From the NCBI GenBank assembly GCA_030583605.1, contig CP129466.1, forward strand, positions 1,991,001 to 2,055,000: a DNA stretch of 64,000 nt, written 5' to 3'. The translations under genes and the position numbers were made by a program. The notes below the pieces were generated by a model. The model did not search any database and was not told the origin of the DNA. It worked only from the letters and a program-made list of their open reading frames with translations. This DNA comes from Gammaproteobacteria bacterium (lineage in GTDB: Bacteria > Pseudomonadota > Gammaproteobacteria > Steroidobacterales > GCA-2729495). Within the stretch, counting starts at the first letter, position 1. Each line of letters starts with the position of its first letter. Positions 27,496-35,877 of the stretch are shown here, piece after piece.

Positions 27496-28503
27496 ATGCC
27501 AAGAATATTCGTCGCTGCCGCCGACCAGCCCAGGGACCGCAAGGACACGGACCGATCCGTCGCTCACCCGATCGACCGGCAAGTCATCATCGGCAACTTC
27601 AGTGACTCCACGTACCCGGAACTGATCGATATAGAACGCCACGGCCGTGGCTTTTTCGCATGGGGGGTGCCACCCCAGGACCATCACGTTGAAAACTGGT
27701 TTCGCATGGCGAAGGGCGACTATGTGCTCATCGGCCATAAAGACTCGTTTCGCCACTATGGCAAGGTACTCGGCCGTTACCAGAACAAGCGAGCAGCACG
27801 CGCAATCTGGGGTGACGATGCCACCGACGATGAGCTGCGGCAGTATCTTTTCTTTCTGACCGAGCCGATTCCTCTGGGTCAGCCGTACAGCACCCTGTCC
27901 GATTACCTTCCGGAAACGTTCTCCGAGTTCGAGCGTATTGGGGATGCAACGGTGCAACGAATCGAAGCGGAGTTCGGTTCGGTCGAGCGTTTCATTCGCC
28001 GACGCCTGCTCAACAGCTCCGTTGGCGGTCCGATGCTCGACATCAGCGGGATGATTCAGCTGTCAGAACGGGAACTCGCCCGGCTTCAGACCTTCGATCC
28101 GGACAGCAGCAAGGCCGGGCGCAATCAGGTCATCGAGGGCATCATCCGGCGACGCGGCCATCCCTCTTTCCGCCAGCAGCTACTGGCGGCCTACGAGTCG
28201 CGATGCGCCATCACCAATTTCAACGCAATCGACTCCCTGGAAGCCGCGTACATCATCCCGTACCGCGGTAAATTTACGCATCATCCATCGAACGGCTTGT
28301 TGCTGCGCGCAGACCTTCACACCTTGTTCGATCTCGGGAAAATCGCCATCGACACACGTTCCATGACCGTGATTCTTGCCGACGAACTACTCGAGAGCAG
28401 CTACAAGATCCTGCATGGCCGCCCTCTGCGCTATCCCGGCATCGAGGAACAACGGCCGAGCACCGAGGCGCTCGACCTGCACCGCCGGCTCGCTGGTCTA
28501 TGA
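27496..28503 (+). CDS. HNH endonuclease with N-terminal putative modified-base-reading domain
   Basis: The C-terminal part (about 225-300) is an HNH_2-type nuclease: ESRCAITNFNAIDSLEAAYIIPY, then HHPSNGLLLRADLHTLFDLGKIAI, with conserved His, Asn and His of the beta-beta-alpha-metal site. The N-terminal half (about 28-150) contains ENWFRMAKGDYVLIGHKDSFRHYGKVLGRY, reminiscent of EVE/PUA-like or McrB-N readers of modified cytosine. Family knowledge then suggests a type IV, modification-dependent restriction enzyme. No methyltransferase or helicase partner is adjacent. It is divergent from thrA and may be a solitary defence gene. The domain assignment of the N-terminal half is tentative. Confidence 0.75.
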   Translation: MPRIFVAAADQPRDRKDTDRSVAHPIDRQVIIGNFSDSTYPELIDIERHGRGFFAWGVPPQDHHVENWFRMAKGDYVLIGHKDSFRHYGKVLGRYQNKRAARAIWGDDATDDELRQYLFFLTEPIPLGQPYSTLSDYLPETFSEFERIGDATVQRIEAEFGSVERFIRRRLLNSSVGGPMLDISGMIQLSERELARLQTFDPDSSKAGRNQVIEGIIRRRGHPSFRQQLLAAYESRCAITNFNAIDSLEAAYIIPYRGKFTHHPSNGLLLRADLHTLFDLGKIAIDTRSMTVILADELLESSYKILHGRPLRYPGIEEQRPSTEALDLHRRLAGL

Positions 28504-28663
28504 GGCATGACGATATTTCGTTACTCTGGATGGCATTACAAATATCTGATAAGTTACTATTTATACGATATTTATTACGAGCAGTAGCCCTCGATGGCCC
28601 GGTTTGCCACCGGCTTCCGTTGAGCGCTTGTCCGGCCATCCTCCCGACGCGACAATCGCCGCC

Positions 28664-29518
28664 ATGCTGATGACACGCAACGAGTTCCTCGCCTGGCCTC
28701 GCAAGGCCATCACGCTGCTGGGCATGTCAGGCGTTGGCAAGACAACGCTGGCCAACCGGCTTCCGACGGGTTCCTGGTTTCACTATTCAGGCGATTACCG
28801 CATTGGAACCCGATATCTCTCGGAGCACATCGTCGACAATTTCAAACGGGAAGCGATGAAGGTTCCGTTCCTGCGCGATCTATTGCGCAATGATTCGATC
28901 TACATCGCCAGCAACATTACCGTGGACAACCTGGAGCCGATTTCCACGTTCCTTGGGAAAATCGGGCGCCGGGACAGCGGCGGCCTCAGCCTCTCAGAAT
29001 TCAAGCGACGCCAGCGGATGCACCGGGATGCTGAAGCTTCGGCGATGAGGGATGTCGCTGACTTCATCGTCAAGGCCAAGGAAATTTACGGCTATGACCA
29101 CCTCATCAACGATGCGGGCGGCAGCATCTGTGAAATCGACGATCCGGAGATGTTACGGATCCTCTCCGATCACACGCTCATTCTTTACCTGCGCGCCGGG
29201 CCGGATATGGAGCAGGAACTCATACGTCGAGCGGTCGCAAAACCGAAGCCCCTGTACTACCGCGACGACTTCCTGGACAGCAGGCTCGCCGAGTACCTGC
29301 GGCTGGAAGGACTGTCCTCGCCCGAGGAGATCGTCCCGGACCGTTTCGTCCAGTGGATCTTCCCAAGCCTCGTTCGGCATCGGCGCCCCCGGTACGAAGA
29401 GATTGCCGCGCGCTATGGATACACGACCGATGCAAATGAACTCGCCGGCGTACGTGATGAAGCGGATTTCCTCAATCTCGTAGGCGATGCGATCGACCGG
29501 CGGAAAACTCCGGGATGA
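28664..29518 (+). CDS. P-loop ATPase/kinase-like protein, function unknown
   Basis: The protein has a clear Walker A motif GMSGVGKTTLANRL near the N terminus, followed by the conserved blocks WFHYSGDYRIGTRYLSEHIVDN, LRNDSIYIASNITVDNLEP and IYGYDHLINDAGGSICEIDDPE. From memory this pattern belongs to a conserved uncharacterised ATPase family in proteobacteria with a nucleotide-kinase-like fold. There is no signal peptide or membrane segment. Start chosen at ATG 28664 (ATG 28670 also possible); no convincing ribosome binding site. The upstream 28504-28590 stretch is strikingly AT-rich and may hold its promoter. Confidence 0.75.
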   Translation: MLMTRNEFLAWPRKAITLLGMSGVGKTTLANRLPTGSWFHYSGDYRIGTRYLSEHIVDNFKREAMKVPFLRDLLRNDSIYIASNITVDNLEPISTFLGKIGRRDSGGLSLSEFKRRQRMHRDAEASAMRDVADFIVKAKEIYGYDHLINDAGGSICEIDDPEMLRILSDHTLILYLRAGPDMEQELIRRAVAKPKPLYYRDDFLDSRLAEYLRLEGLSSPEEIVPDRFVQWIFPSLVRHRRPRYEEIAARYGYTTDANELAGVRDEADFLNLVGDAIDRRKTPG

Positions 29519-29598
29519 GTCGTTCTGCTGGAAGACCATTCGAAGGAGATCGCTGACCACTTCGCGACTGGAGACGGTCGCTACCAGCGTACGGGATC

Positions 29599-30210
29599 AT
29601 GGGTTGTTACACTCGCCGCATTCTGCCCTGGCTGATCGATCGGGGCATGCGCAACAAGGTTCTTACCCGGTATCGCCCCCGCGTACCGCCCAAGGCGTGT
29701 GGGCGAGTACTGGAGATAGGGATCGGTGCCGGCCGAAATTTTCCGTACTACACCCGCGCAGTCGAGCACCTGTTCGGACTCGAGCCATCCGACTATCTTC
29801 GCAATGCTGCTGCCATGGCGGCAGCCTCGGTTCCTTTCCCATTGTCGTTGATAGCAGCCGGCGCAGAGGAGATCCCCCTGGATAACGCAAGCATGGACAC
29901 GGTCGTCAGCACCTGGTCCATGTGCTCGGTTCCGGATATCGAAACCGCGCTGGCCGAGATGCGGCGTGTACTGAAGCCTGGCGGTCGGTTCTTGTTCATG
30001 GAACATGGACGAGCCCCCGACGCGGATGTCTGCCGCACCCAGGACCGTCTGACACCGCTGTTTCAGTTGCTCGCGGGATGCAACCCGGGGCGCCCGATGC
30101 AGAAGCTGATAACGGCCGCCGGATTCCGCATCGGGGATTTCGAGTCGGCCTATCTCGAGGGGCCACGGTTCCTCGCCTATCATTACATCGGCGAGGCCCG
30201 GCCCGCCTGA
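29599..30210 (+). CDS. Class I SAM-dependent methyltransferase
   Basis: The 203-residue protein has motif I VLEIGIGAGRNFPYY, motif II-like LFGLEPSDYLR, an AEEIPLDNASMDTVVSTWSMC segment and the post-motif EMRRVLKPGGRFLFMEHG, the Methyltransf_11 pattern. The C-terminal GFRIGDFESAYLEGPRFLAYHYIGEA resembles small methyltransferases related to UbiE and to arsenite- or phospholipid-modifying enzymes. The substrate cannot be inferred. It stands alone between the ATPase and CoA-transferase genes. Confidence 0.85.
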   Translation: MGCYTRRILPWLIDRGMRNKVLTRYRPRVPPKACGRVLEIGIGAGRNFPYYTRAVEHLFGLEPSDYLRNAAAMAAASVPFPLSLIAAGAEEIPLDNASMDTVVSTWSMCSVPDIETALAEMRRVLKPGGRFLFMEHGRAPDADVCRTQDRLTPLFQLLAGCNPGRPMQKLITAAGFRIGDFESAYLEGPRFLAYHYIGEARPA

Positions 30211-30366
30211 GGTCCTTCCGGTCCGGCAATACGGCTTGGGAGGCGTTTCAACGTCGGATAGACTGTGCTCCCGGTCAGATTCCGGCGAGCATGGCCGCAA
30301 CTGGCCGTGTGACGCGAACAGCGCAATAGGGCCGGCAAGCAGGCTAAAGAAGAAAATCGAACCCCT

Positions 30367-31575
30367 ATGAGCCAGGAGCCCACCCCTCGCCCGCTCGACG
30401 GATTCCGCGTCCTCGAACTGGGACAGTTACTTGCAGGTCCGTTCACGACCAGCATCCTTGGGTACTTCGGTGCGGAGGTCATCAAGATCGAACCTCCAGG
30501 CAGCGGCGATCCGATCCGGACCTGGCGTGTCATGCAGGACGGTGTCTCGCTGTGGTGGCACAGCCTTGGCCGCAACAAAAAATGCATCACTGTGAACCTG
30601 CGTAGCGAGAAAGGCCGGGATATCGTCCGGCAACTTGCCGCGCAAGCGGATGTTCTGGTCGAAAATTTCCGGCCGGGAACCATGGAGAGCTGGGCTCTCG
30701 GACCAGACGATCTTCGTCGGACTCATCCGGAGTTGATCTACGCGAGGATTTCCGGTTACGGGCAAACCGGACCCTATGCATCACGCCCGGGATTTGCCTC
30801 GGTGTGTGAAGGCGTGGGCGGCTTTCGTTACGTCAATGGATTTCCGGGAGAAGCCCCGGTCCGCCCGAACCTCAGCCTCGGCGACACGTTGGCGGCCATT
30901 CATTCCGTCATCGGCATTCTGCTGGCCTGTGTGCACCGCCTGAAAGGCCGCGGAAATCCCGGGCAGGTCATTGATACGGCTATTTACGAGGCTGTATTCA
31001 ACATGATGGAAGGCGTCGTTCCCGAGTATTCGGGCGCTGGCGTGGTGCGCGAACCCTCCGGTTCAACTCTGACCGGGATCGTGCCGACCAATACCTATCG
31101 CTGCAAAGACGGCAAGTACGTGATCATCGGCGGTAACGGTGACTCGATCTACAAGCGTCTGATGAATGCCATGGGGCGGGAGGATCTCGCCAACGATCCG
31201 CGAATGGCGAACAACGCAGGACGCGTGCAGCACGAAAAGGAACTCGATGCGGCAATTGCCGCATGGACCTCGACCATCAGTGCTGCCGAAGTCCTGGAGA
31301 TCCTCGATTCAGTGACTGTCCCGGCGGGCGCTATTTTCAATGTCGTGGACATGGTGCAGGACGAGCATTTCAAGGCGCGCGGACTGTTTGAAACGGTCAC
31401 GGTCAACGGCAAGCCCCTGGTCATACCCGCCATGGTGCCGTTCCTCAGCGCAACCCCGGGGAGAACCGAGTGGCCCGGACCGGCCATCGGTGCACACAAC
31501 CAGGAGGTCTTTGGAGAACTCCTGGGCTACTCGGCCGCTGAGATCGAGACGCTGCGCAGCGACGGCATTATCTGA
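30367..31575 (+). CDS. Family III CoA transferase (CaiB/BaiF type)
   Basis: Family III enzymes move CoA between carboxylic acids through a mixed anhydride on an Asp. The 402-residue protein starts LDGFRVLELGQLLAGPF and contains YFGAEVIKIEPPGSGD, the NLRSEKGRDI strand, ENFRPG and LGDTLAAIHSVIGILLA, in which D173 is the likely catalytic Asp. C-terminal GIVPTNTYRCKDGKYVIIGGNGDSIY matches the family. The substrate is unknown: succinyl- or formyl-CoA transferase-like or mesaconyl-CoA-type roles are all possible. Nearby UbiD and nitrilase genes suggest degradation of organic acids, an inference only. Confidence 0.9.
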   Translation: MSQEPTPRPLDGFRVLELGQLLAGPFTTSILGYFGAEVIKIEPPGSGDPIRTWRVMQDGVSLWWHSLGRNKKCITVNLRSEKGRDIVRQLAAQADVLVENFRPGTMESWALGPDDLRRTHPELIYARISGYGQTGPYASRPGFASVCEGVGGFRYVNGFPGEAPVRPNLSLGDTLAAIHSVIGILLACVHRLKGRGNPGQVIDTAIYEAVFNMMEGVVPEYSGAGVVREPSGSTLTGIVPTNTYRCKDGKYVIIGGNGDSIYKRLMNAMGREDLANDPRMANNAGRVQHEKELDAAIAAWTSTISAAEVLEILDSVTVPAGAIFNVVDMVQDEHFKARGLFETVTVNGKPLVIPAMVPFLSATPGRTEWPGPAIGAHNQEVFGELLGYSAAEIETLRSDGII

Positions 31576-31669
31576 CTGTCGATACCGGTCAAACACCGTC
31601 GCTTGAATTGCGGGAGCAGACGGAACAATGTGAGGAGCCCACCTCAACTGGTCCACATGCCAAGTGAGT

Positions 31670-31900
31670 TTACGCCGCCTGTTGCAGCTCCGCGACCAGC
31701 GGTCGGGCGTAGGCCGTTTCCGGCGCCGGAGGTCGATAGCCAAGCGAACCGTGAGGGCGGATAGTGTTGTAGTGAACCCGCCAGCGCTCGACCAGCACCT
31801 GGGCTTCGCGCAGCGTGTAAAAGATCTCCCCGTTCAGCAGCTCAACGCGGAACCGACCGTTGAACGATTCGCAGTAGCCGTTCTCCCAGGGGCTGCCGGG
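31670..31900 (-). pseudogene. Remnant of an IS3-family transposase (OrfB C terminus)
   Basis: Only the C-terminal quarter of an OrfB is left. It starts at PGSPWENGYCESFNGRFR, which carries the catalytic Glu, and ends GSLGYRPPAPE plus a short tail. The first two catalytic Asp motifs are absent and the sequence before 31900 is unrelated, so it is non-functional. It belongs to a different IS3 subgroup from the element at 1-910. Confidence 0.85.
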
Positions 31901-32299
31901 GGTGACTGCGCTGTGCGCCTCGTGCACGGCGAGAATCCCGTCCTCATGCCGATATTTCCCGCAGCGCAACGGGTCGCTGGCCCGGTCGGCCGCCGTCACC
32001 GCCGCTAGCCGGCTTCCCGAAAGTTGGCTACACGGGCCGGAACAGGGTCACTGCTGATCCCGCGCACTCGCGGATTTCCCCTAGAGCCGAGTGCGCCGAC
32101 ACGCGGGATGGCCAGCAAGATGATCATCGACGCTACGCGGCAACTACCGAGCGAAGGCGGCCCCGCGGAACGGCCGGCCATCTCGCGGGCGCGCCTGAAG
32201 CAAGGTTGTCCCGAGGTGATTGATCTCGTGCAACAACGATGGGAGGACTACTGGCGAGACTGGCCTGCCTGAACCAAGACCCTGGCGGCCGAAACGCGG
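31901..32299. other. Intergenic region without supported gene
   Basis: About 400 bp separate the transposase remnant from the riboflavin-kinase-like gene. A plus-strand frame of 82 codons (32024-32272) is open but has no ribosome binding site or recognisable family. The region is probably debris from past insertions. I see no RNA gene or clear terminator. Confidence 0.5.
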
Positions 32300-33397
32300 T
32301 CAGACCACGGCGCAATTTCGCAGGGACCCCGGGCTGACAGGCACGCCGCCCGGGTGCAGCAACCGGGGTAGACTCTGGTGGCTGGCGGCAAGTCGGTCGG
32401 CTCCGGCCATTGAGAGCTTTGCGCCATCGGCCGCGCCGGTGAGGACGCCAATCGTGTGCATGCCTGCGGCCTTTCCCGCTCGCATATCGTCGCAGCTGTC
32501 CCCGACATACGCAGCATCGGACGGCTCGCAACCCATCTCGGCCAGGCAACGCAGGAGGCCGTCGGGGGCCGGCTTCGGGCGTGCGACGTGCCGGGCGGTA
32601 ATGACCGGATCAAAGAAATCCAGCAAACGCGTGCGTCGTAACGGGAGAAACGACTCTCCTCTCGAGCCAGTGACGATCGCCAGACGGACGCCAGCATCGC
32701 GTAGTTGCGCCAGGGTCGTGCCCATGCCGGCAAACGGTCGGACGTACTCGTCCAGCACTGAAGCCCAGTGACGCATGGTCTCCCGCCGCAGGATCTGGAT
32801 GAGTTCCAGATCGGCGCGGGCCTCCGGCGGAACGACCAGGTCCCACAACGATTCGCCCTGATCCATGGCGGTTCGCACAGTGTCGATCGGTACCTGGTAA
32901 CCGAAGATGGCTGCCGCCCGCTCTGCCGCAATCTGTATTCCTTCGATCGAGTTCACGAGCGTGCCATCAACATCGAACACGATCGCTCGCACTCCTGACA
33001 GATCCGGCATGGCCGAGATCCCGATCGCATCGCCGTCCAGCAGACCCAGGCGTTGCCGCAGGGGCACCGCTGCGATCAATTCCACCTGCGTGGCGTCGTA
33101 GCCGGGCACGAGCGGCAAGATAATGGCGCCCGGAATCCCCCCACCGATCCGAACGGACAGGCACCGCGCCACACAGAATTCACCAGACGGCGGTGCGAGC
33201 ACCTCTCCATGGGTGCGACACTGGCTGGCCCACAGCCCCCGGGCGGAATCCGGATCGAGCTTCAGGTTGAGCGTGCCGGGGTGTGGATCCAGGCCAAGGC
33301 GTTCAATGAGCGCCCTCCGCGCCCACTCGAGGCTCGTGAAACGCGCTCCGCGTCCGTGTCCGCTCACTACTCGGCCTGTCAGCTGCCAGGCAGTCAT
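32300..33397 (-). CDS. Fusion of CTP-dependent riboflavin kinase-like domain and HAD phosphatase
   Basis: The N-terminal 128 residues match the archaeal CTP-dependent riboflavin kinase fold (DUF120/RibK): GRVVSGHGRGARFTS, the PHPGTLNLKL motif (39-48), AIILPLVPGYDATQVELIA and LRQRLGLLDGDAIGI. The rest is a HAD hydrolase with the nucleophile motif FDVDGTLVNS (D142, D144), IVTGS, the motif III Lys in ARPKPAPDG and motif IV YVGDSCDDM, as in phosphoglycolate phosphatase-like enzymes. A kinase and a phosphatase in one chain suggest flavin phosphorylation control or a related metabolite, an inference. Bacteria normally use the unrelated RibF, so this looks acquired or repurposed. It is preceded by an IS remnant downstream and a Rieske gene upstream. 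Confidence 0.8.
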   Translation of the reverse strand: MTAWQLTGRVVSGHGRGARFTSLEWARRALIERLGLDPHPGTLNLKLDPDSARGLWASQCRTHGEVLAPPSGEFCVARCLSVRIGGGIPGAIILPLVPGYDATQVELIAAVPLRQRLGLLDGDAIGISAMPDLSGVRAIVFDVDGTLVNSIEGIQIAAERAAAIFGYQVPIDTVRTAMDQGESLWDLVVPPEARADLELIQILRRETMRHWASVLDEYVRPFAGMGTTLAQLRDAGVRLAIVTGSRGESFLPLRRTRLLDFFDPVITARHVARPKPAPDGLLRCLAEMGCEPSDAAYVGDSCDDMRAGKAAGMHTIGVLTGAADGAKLSMAGADRLAASHQSLPRLLHPGGVPVSPGSLRNCAVV

Positions 33398-33532
33398 GTC
33401 CGGTTCTTGTTCTTGTTTGTGTCAGGGCATTGTGCAGAGTAAACCACTGGCGGCGCAACTGAGGGGGCGATGCCCCTGATCCCAAATCAGTCCCCGCCCA
33501 CGCTGATCCGTGCCGCACGCAGCGGCAGGCTG

Positions 33533-33901
33533 TTACAGCGATACGAAAATCTCCCCATCGCGCTCTTCACAGCGAAGCGTTTGCAGCGGCGATGAGGGCT
33601 TGCCTAAGGCAATAGTCTTGTGGGTCCATCCCGGCATTGGCACGCCCATGATGGCGCTGACCCAGGCGAGATTCCTGCCCGTGCAAAAGTCGAATTTCGA
33701 GTTGTGCCACGGGCAAGTGATGACGCCATCTTCCATGCTGCCCTTGGCCATCGACATGCCCATGTGGGGGCAGCGGTCTACGACAGCATGAACTGTGCCG
33801 TTGACTCGCGAGACCAGCAGTCTCACGCCTTCCACCCTGGCTGCGAACAACCGTCCTTCGCGGACTTCGTCTGTGGTCGCAACCCGAATCGCATCCGGCA
33901 T
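33533..33901 (-). CDS. Rieske 2Fe-2S ferredoxin
   Basis: The 122-residue protein contains both Rieske ligand motifs, CPHMGM and CPWHNSKFDF, with a spacing of about 16 residues, binding a 2Fe-2S cluster through two Cys and two His. It has no membrane anchor, so it is a soluble ferredoxin of the kind serving oxygenases or acting as a nitrite reductase small-subunit relative. ATG 33901 is preceded by GGAGA. It lies downstream of the nrdJ-like gene on the same strand after a 164-bp gap; whether it is its redox partner is unknown. Confidence 0.88.
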   Translation of the reverse strand: MPDAIRVATTDEVREGRLFAARVEGVRLLVSRVNGTVHAVVDRCPHMGMSMAKGSMEDGVITCPWHNSKFDFCTGRNLAWVSAIMGVPMPGWTHKTIALGKPSSPLQTLRCEERDGEIFVSL

Positions 33902-34065
33902 CGATCTTCTCCGTTGATGTTTTCGCCGACCCCGCTGCCTGAAGCCAGGGAGCATTGCCCCGCAAGCCCGCCAAACCGGTCGCACTCGAACCAGCAATGG
34001 CGCGGATTCTAGCCCGTCGATTGTCCTGGCCACCATCACTGCCAGACACCCCGGGTTACCGCGAG

Positions 34066-35877
34066 TCAATCTGCCTCCCGCTCGGGATCACAGCAATAGT
34101 CGGTGCCTACATCGGAGACCGCGGTCAGTACTTCGCCACGTGCGACGCCGGAGCGAAAGACCGTACAGCCTTTGAGGTTTAACCGATAGGCCGTTTCGTA
34201 TAGCAACTGGAAGTCGTCAAAGCTCATGGCTGCCGGCACACTGATCGTCTTGGAAATCGCATTGTCGATCCACGGCTGCAGAGCAGCCTGCATTTGCAAT
34301 TGCGCCTGTGCGTCGACTGCCGCAGCCGGCATCAGCCCGGCCGGTGGCGCAGCACCCGGCTGCAAGGACCGCCAGAGCCGCCAGGCATAATCGTCGACGC
34401 GGTCCATTCGATAACTGCCATCCGATTGCATGATCCGGCGTTCGGCCTCCAAGGCAAAAATCGGCTCGATGCCGCTGGAGACATTGCCGGCGAGCAGACT
34501 GATGGTCCCCGCGGGGGCGATCGCCAGAAGATGGCTGTTTCGGATTCCATACGTGCCAATGGCGTCCCGGATGCCGGTGGGCAGGCGGGAGACAAACCGG
34601 CCTGCCAGGAAGTTATCGCGCCGGAACCGCGGAAAGCTGCCTCGCTCTCTTGCGAGACTGATCGAAGCCTCATAAGCCGCATGGCAGATCCGGCGCATGG
34701 TTTCTTCGGCGAGCCCGCGGCCGGTCCAACTGTCGTAACGATGGCCAAGCATCGCAAGCGCGTCGGCGAGTCCCGTGACCCCAAGTCCGGCGCGCCGAAC
34801 CGCGAGCGCCGCGTCACGTTGCTTCTCGAGTGGAAACCTCGATAAATCAATAACATTATCGAGAAACCTTACCGCGATTCGCGTGGCAGCATCGAGTGCC
34901 TTCCAATCAAGGCCCGCCCCCGGAGCAAATGCATCGACGACGAATGCGGCCAGATTGAGCGAGCCGAGGTTGCAGGCACCATAGGGTGGCAGGGGAATCT
35001 CGCCGCAGGGATTGGTCGCCGACAGTCGCTCCAGATCAGCGAGATTGTTTTCGCGATTGATCTGGTCGACGAACAATACGCCCGGCTCCGCACTATCGAA
35101 AGCCGCCCTCAAGAGCCTGGCCCACAGGCCACGAGCAGAAACAACGCGAATGACCTCGCAGTCCACCGCATCGGGCCACCCGGGCCACTGGCGACGCACG
35201 GTGCCGCCGTCGGCCGTGCGGCGTCGACCGAGCGGAAAAACGAGCGGCCAGTCCGCGTCCGACCGAATCGCAGCCATGAAGTCATCCGTAATCTGCACGG
35301 ACAGATTGAAATGGGTCAGCGCACCAGGATCCCGCTTCGCATCGATAAATATCCCGACGTCAGGATGATCACAACGCAGAGTGGCCATCATGGCTCCGCG
35401 CCTGGCGCCGGTGGACAACATGGTTGCGCACATGCTGTCCCAGATACGCATGAAGGAAACCGGGCCCGAGGCGATCGAGCCGGTTGTGCTAGCAATGCCT
35501 CCCCGGGGGCGAATACTGGAGAAGTCATACCCAATGCCACCGCCGCACTGCATCGTGCGAGCCCCCTCCTTCAGCGCCTCGAAGATTCCCTCGAGAGAAT
35601 CTTCGACGACACCCATCACGAAGCAATTAAATAGCGTGACGTCGAGGTTGGTGCCTGCTCCAGCAAGAATGCGGCCTCCCGGAAGGAACCGGAATCCACC
35701 GAGCAGAGACTCGAACTCTGCCGCGCGGCGCTCGACGTTCGCTGACTCGACGGATGCGACAGCACGCGCCACCCGTCGCCATGTGGCGCGGATATCGGCC
35801 TCCTCCCCCCAGCGGTACCTCGTTGCCCAGATGTGCCGCGAAATCGGAGGCCAGTCGGCCGGGGGTCGTGCGTTCAT
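34066..35877 (-). CDS. nrdJ: Adenosylcobalamin-dependent (class II) ribonucleotide reductase
   Basis: Class II enzymes reduce ribonucleotides using a radical from adenosylcobalamin and need no oxygen. The 603-residue protein shows FNCFVMG, MQCGGGIGYDFSSIRPRG, the active-site NPCGEIPLPPYGACNLGSLNLA motif and LAIAPAGTISLLAGNVSSGIEP. The C terminus ends GTDYCCDPEREAD with a Cys pair that can receive electrons. It lacks the ATP cone and the longer C-terminal extension of many relatives. Its ATG overlaps the stop of the formate dehydrogenase alpha gene (ATGA), so it is translationally coupled to that operon, an odd partner for DNA precursor synthesis. Confidence 0.9.
   Translation of the reverse strand: MNARPPADWPPISRHIWATRYRWGEEADIRATWRRVARAVASVESANVERRAAEFESLLGGFRFLPGGRILAGAGTNLDVTLFNCFVMGVVEDSLEGIFEALKEGARTMQCGGGIGYDFSSIRPRGGIASTTGSIASGPVSFMRIWDSMCATMLSTGARRGAMMATLRCDHPDVGIFIDAKRDPGALTHFNLSVQITDDFMAAIRSDADWPLVFPLGRRRTADGGTVRRQWPGWPDAVDCEVIRVVSARGLWARLLRAAFDSAEPGVLFVDQINRENNLADLERLSATNPCGEIPLPPYGACNLGSLNLAAFVVDAFAPGAGLDWKALDAATRIAVRFLDNVIDLSRFPLEKQRDAALAVRRAGLGVTGLADALAMLGHRYDSWTGRGLAEETMRRICHAAYEASISLARERGSFPRFRRDNFLAGRFVSRLPTGIRDAIGTYGIRNSHLLAIAPAGTISLLAGNVSSGIEPIFALEAERRIMQSDGSYRMDRVDDYAWRLWRSLQPGAAPPAGLMPAAAVDAQAQLQMQAALQPWIDNAISKTISVPAAMSFDDFQLLYETAYRLNLKGCTVFRSGVARGEVLTAVSDVGTDYCCDPEREAD

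Noticed and set aside
32024..32272. 82-codon plus-strand open frame as a gene
   Set aside because: No family resemblance, no ribosome binding site, and it lies among insertion debris.
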